64,000 bases of DNA from Pseudomonadota bacterium (lineage in GTDB: Bacteria; Pseudomonadota; Gammaproteobacteria; Steroidobacterales; Steroidobacteraceae), in contig JAKCDC010000001.1 of NCBI GenBank assembly GCA_021838635.1, positions 186,001-250,000 of the forward strand, read 5' to 3'. This document shows, in pieces, positions 1-8,696 of the stretch. Numbering within the stretch: the stretch's first letter is position 1; the number at the start of each line of letters is the position of its first letter. The position numbers and the translations under genes were made by a program. Under the pieces are notes generated by a model. That model had not been told where the DNA came from. It searched no databases and saw only the letters and a program-made list of their open reading frames with translations.

Positions 1-336
1 GCCAATACGGCCCGCGTGTTTGACGACGGCAATTGCTGCGGCCAGATCCTTCAGGGTCTGCTCCGGCTGCAATTGCTGCATATAGCCGCGGCCCTCTTCG
101 ATCTCCGGCGGACTGTAGCCGAGTTCGATTCCGCGACGGATCCGATCGAACATGCACGGCGCGATGGCCGTGTAGCCCTCGGCGGCAAATCCGTCGGTCA
201 CGGCCCGGATGTGCGCGTTGACCCCGAAGATCTCCTGAATGACGACGACGGCTCCGCGGGCCGCACCCGGCGGCGCGGCCAGATAGGCCTGGAACTGGTG
301 CCCGTCGCGGGCCATCAGGGTGGTGAAATCGCCCAT
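1..336 (-). CDS. Dienelactone hydrolase family protein (partial, C-terminus off the window)
   Basis: The 112 visible codons read from an ATG at 336 toward the left edge and give the N-terminal half of a dienelactone hydrolase-like alpha/beta hydrolase. Recognisable parts are the start MGDFTTLMARDGHQF, the strand AVVVIQEIFGVN with the family's conserved Glu, the segment HIRAVTDGFAAEGY, and APCMFDR followed by GIELGYS. The catalytic Cys-Asp-His residues would lie beyond position 1, so activity cannot be judged. The frame is open upstream, with a TTG at 354 as an alternative start, but the family usually begins at the chosen ATG. Members hydrolyse dienelactones or related cytoplasmic esters; the substrate here is unknown. 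Confidence 0.85.
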   Translation of the reverse strand, partial: MGDFTTLMARDGHQFQAYLAAPPGAARGAVVVIQEIFGVNAHIRAVTDGFAAEGYTAIAPCMFDRIRRGIELGYSPPEIEEGRGYMQQLQPEQTLKDLAAAIAVVKHAGRIG

Positions 337-514
337 AAACTGCTCAACTTTCAAGTCGTCCAGGCCGTACCTGGGCGCCGCAGAATATCGCGCGGGGCGG
401 GTCCGGGGAAGCGCCTCGCGCGCGCTCCGCGGGGGGACGCTTGGCCCGGCGCGAGCGGCCCATGATAGCCTAAGAGCCGGATCGGGACGCGACCCGTCCC
501 GAGGGAGGGGGTTC

Positions 515-1801
515 ATGCTGGTCGGCTCAGCCGTGCGGCGTGTCGCGATCGTGGGCGGCGTACGCATTCCATTCGCCAGGGCCTATAGCGCGTACGCAAG
601 CTTGGGCAACCCTGACATGCTCACTGCGGCGCTGCGCGCCCTGGTGCAGCGTTTCCGGCTCGAGGGCCAACGGCTGGGGGATGTCGCCGCCGGTGCCGTC
701 CTGAAACACTCCAAAGACTTCAATCTCACGCGCGAGAGCGTCCTGTCGAGCGGACTCGATCCGCAGACCCCAGGCCTGGATCTGCAGCGCGCCTGTGGCA
801 CCAGCCTCGAGGCGGCGATCGCGATTGGTAACAAGATCGCCCTAGGGCAGATCGACTCAGGCATCGCCGCTGGCGTCGACTCGATCAGCGATCCGCCCGT
901 GGTCTATCCGCACGCCTACCAGCGGCTGTTGCTGGCCAGTTACCGCGGCAGGAGCGCCGGTGAGCGTCTCGCGCCGTGGTTGCGGCTGCGGCCGCGGCAT
1001 TTCAAGCCGGTGTTTCCCACGGTCGCCGAGCCACGCACCGGACTGTCGATGGGCGAGAGCACTGAGCTGATGGTGCAACGCTGGCGCATCGGGCGTGAGG
1101 CGCAGGATCAGCTCGCCTACCAGAGCCACTGCAATGCGGCCGCGGCATGGCGCGAGGGTTTTTACGACGATCTGGTCGAGCCCTACCTCGGACTCGCGAC
1201 CGACAACAACGTGCGCACGGACACTTCGCTCGAAAAGCTCGCCAAGCTGCGCGCGAGCTTCGATGTGCGCGACGGCACCCTGACCGCCGGCAACAGTACC
1301 CCGCTCACCGACGGTGCGAGCGCAGTGTTACTTGCCTCCGAGGCGTGGGCTGAGCGGCACCAGCTGCCGGTACTGGCGTACCTTTCATACGGCAAAGTCT
1401 GGGCCGTGGATTTCGCCAGCGGCCGCGAAGGACTCCTCATGGCGCCGGCCTATGCGGTTTCCGCGATGTTGCGCGATGCGGGCCTGACCTTGCGGGATTT
1501 CGATTACTACGAGATCCACGAGGCATTCGCCGCCCAGGTGCTGTGTACGCTCGCCGCTTGGGAATCGGCCGCGTTCTGCCGCGATAGCCTCGGCCTCGAT
1601 GCGCCGCTCGGCGGTATCGAACGAACACGACTGAACGTCAAGGGCGGCAGCCTCGCCATCGGTCATCCATTCGCGGCCACCGGCACACGCGTCCTGGCGA
1701 CGCTGGCGAAGCTCCTGGCCGGCGACCCGACGGCCCAGCGTGGCCTGATATCGGTATGTACCGCTGGCGGGATGGGCGTCACGGCGATCGTGCAGAAATA
1801 G
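515..1801 (+). CDS. Acetyl-CoA C-acyltransferase (thiolase, FadI-like)
   Basis: This 428-residue thiolase would cleave or form 3-ketoacyl-CoA, probably in beta-oxidation. The acylated cysteine is C94 in QRACGTSLEAA, the catalytic histidine is near 384 in AIGHPFAATGTR, and the proton-relay cysteine is near 415 in CTAGGMG, so all three active-site elements are present. Length and the RIPFARAYSAY start resemble the FadI/long-chain type rather than AtoB. The ATG at 515 follows a GGGAGGGG ribosome site; the upstream open frame has no thiolase features. No FadJ-like partner is adjacent, so it may act with enzymes encoded elsewhere. Confidence 0.92.
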   Translation: MLVGSAVRRVAIVGGVRIPFARAYSAYASLGNPDMLTAALRALVQRFRLEGQRLGDVAAGAVLKHSKDFNLTRESVLSSGLDPQTPGLDLQRACGTSLEAAIAIGNKIALGQIDSGIAAGVDSISDPPVVYPHAYQRLLLASYRGRSAGERLAPWLRLRPRHFKPVFPTVAEPRTGLSMGESTELMVQRWRIGREAQDQLAYQSHCNAAAAWREGFYDDLVEPYLGLATDNNVRTDTSLEKLAKLRASFDVRDGTLTAGNSTPLTDGASAVLLASEAWAERHQLPVLAYLSYGKVWAVDFASGREGLLMAPAYAVSAMLRDAGLTLRDFDYYEIHEAFAAQVLCTLAAWESAAFCRDSLGLDAPLGGIERTRLNVKGGSLAIGHPFAATGTRVLATLAKLLAGDPTAQRGLISVCTAGGMGVTAIVQK

Positions 1802-2010
1802 TGGGTGCGGGCGCGCCGTCTGCAGGCGGACCCGCAGAAACAAACACAGACGTGCAGTAGCACGCGGGGAGGACAAGAGCGCAGCGCGGGCGGTGCGCCC
1901 GTGCCGCTATGCGCGCGCGGGGACTGCCGCGCAGGATCAGCCGGCGAGCGGCCGGCATGCGGGAGGATTCAGACCGGTCATACATCGAGCCAGCTGTCGG
2001 AGAGAGCGCA

Positions 2011-3813
2011 ATGAGCCCTGGCATCTTCGAGGACGGCAGGACGCTGCGCGATGAACTCGCGGTCTTACTGGGGGAAATGCCGCTGTTCAGCGGCCTCCCA
2101 CCTGCAGTGTTGAGCGCCATCGCTGCGGTGGCAGAGTGGCTGTCGCTGCCGGGCGGCGCGGTGCTGTTCTCCGCCGGCGAGCCGGCTGATGCGCTGTACG
2201 TGGTGCTCAGCGGCAGCCTCGCGGTGTTGGCCGCTGGCGGGCGGGCCCAGGGGCGCTTTCTAGCCCGGCTCGCCGCCGGGGATACGGTCGGGGAAATGGG
2301 GCTGATCTCCGGACATCCGCGCACCGCCAACGTCGTGGCGCTGCGCAACACCGAGCTGGCGCGTATTTCGGTCCGAGCATTCAACGACGTGCTGCGCCGC
2401 GAGCCGGAGGCGGTGTGGCGCATCGCGCAGCTGATGGTCAGCCGACTGGAGCGCATGGACGGTCCGCCGCCGCGCGCGCACGTGCGCGGCGCATGCACCT
2501 TCACGGTGTTGCCGCAGAGTCTGGAGGTTGATTTCGCCGGCTTCTCCACCGGGCTCGTCAAGGCGCTTGGCCAGTTCGGACGCACCGAGCTGGTCTGGAA
2601 TGCGCGTGGCGCGACACATACCAGCCAGTGGTTCAACAACATCGAGTCCTCCAACGATTTCGTCGTCTACGTGGCCGAGCCGACGCCGAATCGCTGGACC
2701 AAGCTCTGCGAGCGTCAGGCCGATGCGCTGCTGCTGCTGGCGCGCGCGGAGAGTCCGGCCGGTAGCTGGGCCGCGCTGCGCTGGCCGCACGATCAGACGC
2801 TCACCCCGCAGCGCTGGGAGCTGGTGCTGGTCCACGACAGCGGGATCGAGACCGGGGCGGCTGCGCGCTGGCTGACGAACCTGCCGCAGATCCCGCATCA
2901 TCACGTGCAGTCTGCGCCCGACTATGCGCGCTTGGCGCGCATGCTCACCGGGCGTGCGGTCGGGCTGGTGCTCTCAGGCGGCGGCGCGCGTGGTTTCGCG
3001 CATATCGGCGCCATCAAAGCGCTCCAGGAGGCCGGCATCCCGATCGATCTGCTGGGTGGCACCAGCATGGGTGCGATCCTGGGTGCGGGGGTGGCGGCGC
3101 GCTGGAATCTCCAGGAACTCACCGAGCGGTTCCGTTACTACTTCGTCGAATCGCGGCCGCTGCGCGATTACACACTGCCGTTCATCTCGCTGGTCTCGGG
3201 CCACAAGGTGAGCCGTTTGTTGTTCGAAGCTTTTGGCGAAACGGCGATCGAGGATCTGCCGCTTGCGCATTTCTGTGTGTCGGCGAACCTGACCTCCGGG
3301 CACACGCATGTGCACCGGCGCGGGGAGTTATGGCGCGCGCTGCGCGCCTCGGTGTCGGTGCCCGGTGTGCTGCCGCCGGTGGTGCTGGACGGTGAGGTGC
3401 TGGTCGATGGCGGGGCTATGAACAATCTGCCGGTGGATGTCATGCTCGAGCTCGGTCGGGGGCCGGTCATCGGCTGCGACGCGGGCGCCGACCGGGCCTT
3501 TGCCACGCATGGTGGCGAGATCGATGTGCCGCTGCCCTGGCAGATCATGCGCTGGCTTAAAGCGCGCCGGCAGTTGCCGAACATCTTTCAGATTCTCTGG
3601 CGCACCGGAATGGTCAACAGCTCGGCGCAAACGGCCGCGCAGCGTGACCGCACCGATCTGCTGTTGCGTCCGCCGCTTGCTGCGATCGACATGCTCAACT
3701 GGCGGGCGTTCGATCAGGCCGTCCAGGCTGGCTACGAATATACCGTGCGGCGTATCGATGAGCTGCCGGATGATTCTCCGCTGTGGCGCAGCGCCGGACC
3801 GTCCTCGCGCTAG
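2011..3813 (+). CDS. Patatin-like phospholipase with N-terminal cyclic-nucleotide-binding domain
   Basis: The 600-residue protein starts with a CAP-type cNMP-binding domain (about 20-140; FSAGEPADALYVVLSGSLAV, GDTVGEMGLISGHPRTA). A middle segment follows, then a patatin domain from about 318. The patatin signatures are intact: oxyanion loop GGGARG (323-328), nucleophile Ser352 in GTSMG and Asp466 in DGG, which make the Ser-Asp dyad of lipid acyl hydrolases. The layout resembles the neuropathy-target-esterase family without its membrane anchor. Ligand control of the lipase is known in the family and inferred here. The ATG at 2011 is preceded by GGAGAGAG. It stands alone between a thiolase and a GST gene. 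Confidence 0.9.
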   Translation: MSPGIFEDGRTLRDELAVLLGEMPLFSGLPPAVLSAIAAVAEWLSLPGGAVLFSAGEPADALYVVLSGSLAVLAAGGRAQGRFLARLAAGDTVGEMGLISGHPRTANVVALRNTELARISVRAFNDVLRREPEAVWRIAQLMVSRLERMDGPPPRAHVRGACTFTVLPQSLEVDFAGFSTGLVKALGQFGRTELVWNARGATHTSQWFNNIESSNDFVVYVAEPTPNRWTKLCERQADALLLLARAESPAGSWAALRWPHDQTLTPQRWELVLVHDSGIETGAAARWLTNLPQIPHHHVQSAPDYARLARMLTGRAVGLVLSGGGARGFAHIGAIKALQEAGIPIDLLGGTSMGAILGAGVAARWNLQELTERFRYYFVESRPLRDYTLPFISLVSGHKVSRLLFEAFGETAIEDLPLAHFCVSANLTSGHTHVHRRGELWRALRASVSVPGVLPPVVLDGEVLVDGGAMNNLPVDVMLELGRGPVIGCDAGADRAFATHGGEIDVPLPWQIMRWLKARRQLPNIFQILWRTGMVNSSAQTAAQRDRTDLLLRPPLAAIDMLNWRAFDQAVQAGYEYTVRRIDELPDDSPLWRSAGPSSR

Positions 3814-3841
3814 AGCGCCTCCACCCCGGGGCGGGGTGAGC

Positions 3842-3870
3842 TTGCCGGTAAGCCATGTAAGCTGTATATT
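3842..3870 (+). promoter_or_regulatory. Sigma-70-type promoter for the GST gene
   Basis: TTGCCG (3842-3847), a 17-bp spacer and TATATT (3865-3870) match the -35/-10 consensus at 4/6 and 5/6. The -10 ends 32 bases before the ATG at 3903. This AT-rich patch stands out from the GC-rich flanks. Confidence 0.6.
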
Positions 3871-3902
3871 TATACAATCCCCAGAGCAGCTCCGGTGCGG
3901 TC

Positions 3903-4499
3903 ATGATCACGCTGTTTCACCACCCCAAGACACGCTCCACACGCTTCATCTTCCTGCTCGAGGAGTTCGGCGTTCCCTACGAGATCCGCCGCGTCGAGGT
4001 TCGCAAGCGCGACGGCTCGGGCGCCGTCGATCCGCGCAACCCGCACCCGCACGGCAAAGTCCCCGCAATCAGCGATGATGGCACGGTCGTGTTCGAGTCC
4101 TCCGCCATTGTGCTGTATCTCACGGACCGCTTTGCCGATCGCGGACTCGGACCGCTGGTCGGCGAGTTGGACCGTGCGCCCTACCTCTCCTGGCTGGCCT
4201 ACTACAGCGGTGTGCTTGAGCCGGCTTTCGTGTCCAAATTTCTCAAAGTCGCCGTGCCGCGCGGCACGGCCGGCTGGGTGGACGTCGAAGAGGCGGTGCC
4301 GACCCTGATCACGCTGCTCTCGCGCGGACCGTACCTGCTCGGGGAGCGTTTCAGCGCCGCAGACGTGCTGTACGGGACGACTTTGGCGATGTTCCGCGAC
4401 ACTCCGCTGATGGAGCGCAACGCGTTGATCGATGCCTACGTCGACCGCGTCGTGAATCGCCCGGCCTTTCAGCGCGCCTTGGCGCTCGACGGGGCCTGA
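3903..4499 (+). CDS. Glutathione S-transferase
   Basis: A 198-residue cytosolic-type GST. The thioredoxin-fold N-terminal domain (about 1-80) has the glutathione-contacting elements HPHGKVPAI (cis-Pro loop) and VFESSAIVLYL; an all-helical C-terminal domain follows. The residue after the first strand is Ser/Thr-rich (HPKTRSTR), as in beta/theta-like bacterial enzymes. It would conjugate or reduce electrophiles with glutathione, consistent with gshA 2.5 kb downstream. It has its own predicted promoter and is followed by an independent gene with a 57-nt gap. The substrate cannot be told. Confidence 0.9.
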   Translation: MITLFHHPKTRSTRFIFLLEEFGVPYEIRRVEVRKRDGSGAVDPRNPHPHGKVPAISDDGTVVFESSAIVLYLTDRFADRGLGPLVGELDRAPYLSWLAYYSGVLEPAFVSKFLKVAVPRGTAGWVDVEEAVPTLITLLSRGPYLLGERFSAADVLYGTTLAMFRDTPLMERNALIDAYVDRVVNRPAFQRALALDGA

Positions 4500-4556
4500 C
4501 GCATCGATGCCAAGACATCGCTCGCCCGGCACGCGCCGTCGCTGAGTGGCACGACC

Positions 4557-5258
4557 GTGACGACCGACATCCCGGGTGGACACAGCGCCGCGCTGGTCTT
4601 GTTCTGCCGCCGTCCGGCGCACGGAGAGGGCAAGCGCCGCCTGGCGCGCGCACTGGGAGACGAACCGGCGTTCGCCGTTGCCGAAGCGCTGCTGCAGTGC
4701 GCCCTGGAGGATGCTGCGGCATGGCCGGGCCAGGTGGTGCTCTCCCCGGCGCGCGGTGCGGATGCCGCCTGGGCTGCCGGGCTGTTGGAGCGCGACGCTG
4801 AGGTCATCCCTCAACCCGACGGTAATCTCGGCGAAAGGATTGCAGCGGTCGACGGGCTGGTGCGAAGCCGCGGTTGTAGTCGAGTGTTGTTCATCGGCAG
4901 CGATGCGCCTTCACTGCACCCGGCCCAGCTCACTGCCGCGGCCGCGGAGCTCGAGCGTGCCGAGGTCGTGCTGATGCCGGCGGCGGACGGTGGTGTGACG
5001 CTGATGGGATCACGGACCGGGTGGCCCGATCTGGCTGCGCTGCCCTGGAGCGAGGCGGCGCTCGGTGCCATGCTCGAGCATGTCTGCCGTCATTCGGGTC
5101 GTTCCGTGCAGCGGCTGGAGGGTTCCTACGACGTCGATGAACCGGCCGACTGCCGGCTCGCGATCGAGCGACTCGAGGACGACCGGCGGGTCGCGCGCCG
5201 GCGTCTGCGCGAGCTGCTGTGTAGCCTGCAGCTCCACGAAATTCCGCTGCGCACCTGA
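4557..5258 (+). CDS. DUF2064 / TIGR04282-type GT-A fold protein
   Basis: A 233-residue protein of the DUF2064 group, nucleotidyl- or glycosyltransferase-like with a Rossmann GT-A fold. Visible signatures are LVLFCRRPAHGEGKRRLA near the N-terminus, the acidic motif GSDAPSLHP near residue 120, PAADGGVTLMG and the late SYDVDEPADC. Relatives sit next to glycosyltransferases or molybdenum-cofactor-like guanylyltransferases, but no substrate is established. It starts with GTG at 4557 and ends eight bases before the convergent MTIP gene. Confidence 0.8.
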   Translation: MTTDIPGGHSAALVLFCRRPAHGEGKRRLARALGDEPAFAVAEALLQCALEDAAAWPGQVVLSPARGADAAWAAGLLERDAEVIPQPDGNLGERIAAVDGLVRSRGCSRVLFIGSDAPSLHPAQLTAAAAELERAEVVLMPAADGGVTLMGSRTGWPDLAALPWSEAALGAMLEHVCRHSGRSVQRLEGSYDVDEPADCRLAIERLEDDRRVARRRLRELLCSLQLHEIPLRT

Positions 5259-5266
5259 GCGATCTC

Positions 5267-6115
5267 TCAGCTGCTGAGAAAATCCAGAATATCCCGCTGT
5301 GCCGCGGTGAGCTGCTCGCGCGGCGTGACGACAGCCGAGCGCAGCGCGTGCCGGCAGGGACGCGACTCGTCGTCGCGATACAGCGCAACCGCGCGCGCGA
5401 TCAGGCGCTGCACATGCGTCAGGCTGTCACGGAACTGACTCATGACCTGCTCGAGCGAAACGTGTTGGCTGGGATCATCGAGCCAGCAATCGTAATCGGT
5501 CGCGACCGCCACGGTGCAGTACCCAAGCTGCGCTTCGAGCGCGAGGAACGCCTCCGGTACGTTGGTCATGCCGACCAGGTCGGCGCCCGCGCCGCGCAGC
5601 CAGAAGCTCTCCGCACGCGTGCCGAGTCGCGGACCCTCGACGCAGGCATACGTCTTCTCGCGATGCAGCGGCAGTCCAAGCGCCTCGGCGGCCTCGGCGA
5701 GCAGTGCGCTCGTGGCCGCGCATGCCGGGTGCGCCGTGGAAATGTGCGCAACCATGCCCTGACCGAAAAAACTCGCAGCCCGCAGACCCTTGGTGAAATC
5801 GAGGTACTGCGCCGGCAGCGCCAGGTCTCCCGGACGGATTTCCTCGCGCAGGCTCCCGACCGCCGACACGCCGATCACCGTACGCACTCCAAGACTCTTC
5901 AGCGCCCAGATGTTGGCGCGAAAATTAATTTCACCCGGTAGCAGATGGTGCTCAAGTCCGTGCCGCGCCAGAAACGCGACCGGTTTTCCATCAAGGCTGC
6001 CGAGCATCACGGGCGCCGACGGCGCGCCGAACGGCGTATCCACGGGTCGCGCCTCGTTGACTTTCAAGCCGTCCATGCGGTAAAGGCCGGTACCGCCGAT
6101 AATGCCGATCATCAT
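5267..6115 (-). CDS. S-methyl-5'-thioinosine phosphorylase (MTAP/PNP family)
   Basis: A 282-residue family-2 purine nucleoside phosphorylase. The N-terminus MMIGIIGGTGLYRMDGL, the phosphate-binding segment FLARHGLEHHLLPGEINFRAN and GTRAESFWLRGAGADLVGMTNVPEA are typical of the gammaproteobacterial enzymes that act on methylthioinosine. In those organisms methylthioadenosine is first deaminated and then phosphorolysed, replacing MTA nucleosidase or MTAP. The ATG at 6115 (ATGATG) is chosen because the longer frame adds residues foreign to the family. The exact substrate (MTI versus MTA) is inferred from overall resemblance. Confidence 0.85.
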   Translation of the reverse strand: MMIGIIGGTGLYRMDGLKVNEARPVDTPFGAPSAPVMLGSLDGKPVAFLARHGLEHHLLPGEINFRANIWALKSLGVRTVIGVSAVGSLREEIRPGDLALPAQYLDFTKGLRAASFFGQGMVAHISTAHPACAATSALLAEAAEALGLPLHREKTYACVEGPRLGTRAESFWLRGAGADLVGMTNVPEAFLALEAQLGYCTVAVATDYDCWLDDPSQHVSLEQVMSQFRDSLTHVQRLIARAVALYRDDESRPCRHALRSAVVTPREQLTAAQRDILDFLSS

Positions 6116-6208
6116 GGGAATCTCTGTTGCGCCAGTGGCCGCGAGGCTGCAAGATGCCTCAAACGAGGCCGGGCAACAAGATCGACGCCTGTTCACGGGG
6201 AGCTCTCC

Positions 6209-7006
6209 ATGAATACCCCTCCATTTCCGTCGCTACGGCCACCGCGCTGGCCGGGGCGAATCGCCCGCGCCGGTCTGTGGATTCTCGCAGCCGGACTGCT
6301 CATCACGCTCGCGGCCGGGCCGCTCAACCGCTTCCAATTGGCGAGCGTTGGCCCGGCGCTGATGACACTGGTGGTCGGCCTCGGCGTCGTGGTGCTGGGT
6401 ACGGCGACAACCATCGTCGGGGTGCTGTTCTCGACCCTGAAGGGCACGCGCATGCCGGGCACCGCCGCCGTGGTCGGCATCATCATCGGCCTGGCGGTGA
6501 CCGCCTACGTGCTCTCGTGGGTGGAGCGCGCGCGGACCAGTCCGCCGATCAACGACATCAGCACGGATTTGCGCGATCCACCGAAATTCGAGCGCATCCT
6601 GGCGTTGCGCGCCCACGCGCACGCAACCGTTCCGGCGCAATACCTTCGCGAAGTACCCGGTCCTGGCGGTAAAATGATCGACGTGCCGCGGCTGCAGCGC
6701 GAGTACTACCCGTACATCAAGCCGCTGTTTCTCGCGCTGCCGCCGGCGCGGGCACTTGCGCGGGCGCGGCGGGTGGCCGCAGCGCTTGGCTGGCGCATCG
6801 ATGCCGTCGAGCCGGCGCAAGGCCGCCTGGAGGCGACCGCCCACACGTTCTTCTTCGATTTCAAGGACGACATCGTGGTGCGGGTCCGGCCGAACGGCAC
6901 CGGCTCGCGCATCGACGTGCGCAGCGAGTCGCGGGTCGGGATGAGCGATATTGGAACCAACGCGGCGCGCATCCGGCAGTTTCTCAGCCGCATGCAGGCG
7001 CCCTGA
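6209..7006 (+). CDS. DUF1499 membrane protein
   Basis: A 265-residue protein with about three hydrophobic segments in the first 110 residues (GLWILAAGLLITLAAGPL, ALMTLVVGLGVVVLGTATTIVG, AAVVGIIIGLAVTAYVLSW), then a soluble DUF1499 domain starting at INDISTDLRDPPKF and ending with GSRIDVRSESRVGMSDIGTNAARI. DUF1499 has no assigned biochemical role. It is 18 nt upstream of gshA on the same strand and probably co-transcribed. The start at 6209 lies just after the divergent MTIP gene. Confidence 0.85.
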   Translation: MNTPPFPSLRPPRWPGRIARAGLWILAAGLLITLAAGPLNRFQLASVGPALMTLVVGLGVVVLGTATTIVGVLFSTLKGTRMPGTAAVVGIIIGLAVTAYVLSWVERARTSPPINDISTDLRDPPKFERILALRAHAHATVPAQYLREVPGPGGKMIDVPRLQREYYPYIKPLFLALPPARALARARRVAAALGWRIDAVEPAQGRLEATAHTFFFDFKDDIVVRVRPNGTGSRIDVRSESRVGMSDIGTNAARIRQFLSRMQAP

Positions 7007-7024
7007 GACGAGGCACTGGCATTC

Positions 7025-8608
7025 ATGAGCGGCACCGCTCGCGATATCGTATTTGAAAAACGCCTTGCCGCGCTGCTGAACAGCGGTGCGCTTGAGCTGC
7101 TGCAGGGGGGGCGCCGCGGCGTTGAGAAGGAGTCACTGCGCGTGACGCCCGACGGACTGCTCGCGCAGACGCCGCATCCGGCGGCGCTCGGCTCGGCACT
7201 CACCAGCGAGCACATCACCACGGATTACTCCGAGGCGCTGATCGAGCTGGTTACGCCCACGTTCAATACCAACTGGGAGTTGCTGCAGTACCTGCTTGAT
7301 TTGCACCAGTTCGTCTACCGGCATCTCGATGATGAGCTGCTGTGGGCGACCAGCATGCCGTGTCGGATCGATCGCGACGAAGACATCCCGATCGCCCGCT
7401 ACGGCCGCTCGCACGTAGGCCGAATGAAGAGCATCTACCGCGAGGGCCTCGGTGTGCGCTACGGCCGCATGATGCAGGCCATCTCCGGAGTGCATTTCAA
7501 CTACTCGTTTCCGAGTGCGTTCTGGCCGGCATATGCTGAACTGCTGGGCTCACGCGATGACTCCCGAGAGTTCATCTCAGCGCGCTATTTCGACCTGCTG
7601 CGCAACTACCGTCGTCATGGCTGGCTGGTGCTGTATCTCTTTGGCGTGTCGCCGGTCGTGTGCAAATCGTTCCTGCGCGGCCGCGAACATACGCTCACCG
7701 ACCTCACTGCGCACAGCGCCTACGAGCCGTATGCGACCAGCTTGCGAATGAGCGACATCGGCTACCGCAACCGCAATCAGGCGGATCTGACCGTCTCGGT
7801 CAACAGTCTCGCCGAATACGTGCGCGACCTCGGTCGGGCGATTAGCACGCCGCACGCGCCGTATGCCGCGCTCGGTGTGCGCAGCGGCGCAGATTATCGG
7901 CAGCTCAATGCGAACGTGCTGCAGATTGAGAACGAGTATTACAGCTTCATCCGGCCGAAGCGCGTCGCACATTCCGGCGAGCGGCCGACCCAGGCGCTCG
8001 CCCGCGCCGGCGTCGAGTACGTCGAGGTGCGGGCGCTTGATGTCAGCGCCTTCGACCCGGTCGGCGTGAACCAGAACAAGATGCGCTTCCTCGAGGCGTT
8101 TCTCGCGCTGTGTCTGCTCAAGGACAGCCCGCCGATTGCCGATCACGAACAGCATGCCGTCGATCACAACCATCTCACGGTGGCGCACCGCGGCCGCGAA
8201 CCCGGCCTGATGCTCTGGCGTGATGAGCACGAGGTGCCGTTGCGCCAATGGGCCGAGTCGCTGCTGGAGGAGATGGGTCCGCTGTGCGAGATCCTTGATC
8301 GGGGCGACCCCGCCCGACCGTATTCTCAGGCTCTCGCCGTGCAGGGCGCCAAGGTCGCCGACGTTGCGCGTACCCCCTCAGCGCGCATGCTGGCGGAACT
8401 CGCCTCGACCGGGGAGTCGTTCGCGCAGCTGGCGCTGCGGATGTCCAAGCTGCACAAGGCGTATTTCCTCGAGATGTACCCTCCGAACCAGGCGCGCCTG
8501 GCGGAGTTCGCCGTCGAGGCGCAGCAGTCACTGCAGCGTCACCAGGCGATCGAGGCGGCTGATCACGGCACGTTCGAGGAATATCTGGCCCATTACTTCG
8601 CGGCTTGA
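7025..8608 (+). CDS. gshA: Glutamate-cysteine ligase, gamma-proteobacterial type
   Basis: This 527-residue enzyme makes gamma-glutamylcysteine, the first step of glutathione synthesis. Length and motifs match E. coli-type GshA (about 518 residues): GGRRGVEKESLRV near residue 30, TTDYSEALIELVTP near 66, GVHFNYSFP near 155 and VRALDVSAFDPVG near 335. No fused glutathione synthetase domain is present, so gshB must be elsewhere. The ATG follows the DUF1499 gene closely. Confidence 0.96.
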   Translation: MSGTARDIVFEKRLAALLNSGALELLQGGRRGVEKESLRVTPDGLLAQTPHPAALGSALTSEHITTDYSEALIELVTPTFNTNWELLQYLLDLHQFVYRHLDDELLWATSMPCRIDRDEDIPIARYGRSHVGRMKSIYREGLGVRYGRMMQAISGVHFNYSFPSAFWPAYAELLGSRDDSREFISARYFDLLRNYRRHGWLVLYLFGVSPVVCKSFLRGREHTLTDLTAHSAYEPYATSLRMSDIGYRNRNQADLTVSVNSLAEYVRDLGRAISTPHAPYAALGVRSGADYRQLNANVLQIENEYYSFIRPKRVAHSGERPTQALARAGVEYVEVRALDVSAFDPVGVNQNKMRFLEAFLALCLLKDSPPIADHEQHAVDHNHLTVAHRGREPGLMLWRDEHEVPLRQWAESLLEEMGPLCEILDRGDPARPYSQALAVQGAKVADVARTPSARMLAELASTGESFAQLALRMSKLHKAYFLEMYPPNQARLAEFAVEAQQSLQRHQAIEAADHGTFEEYLAHYFAA

Positions 8609-8696
8609 ATCCGCTCCGTGGGGGGGCGGGCCAATCGGGTCAATCTCCCGCACGGGCCATTGCGCCGCGCGGGCCGGTAAGGGATTCTTAGCGGCT

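Noticed and set aside
3870-4814. 314-codon minus-strand frame across the GST and DUF2064 genes
   Set aside because: Both plus-strand genes have clear family motifs; the reverse frame shows none.
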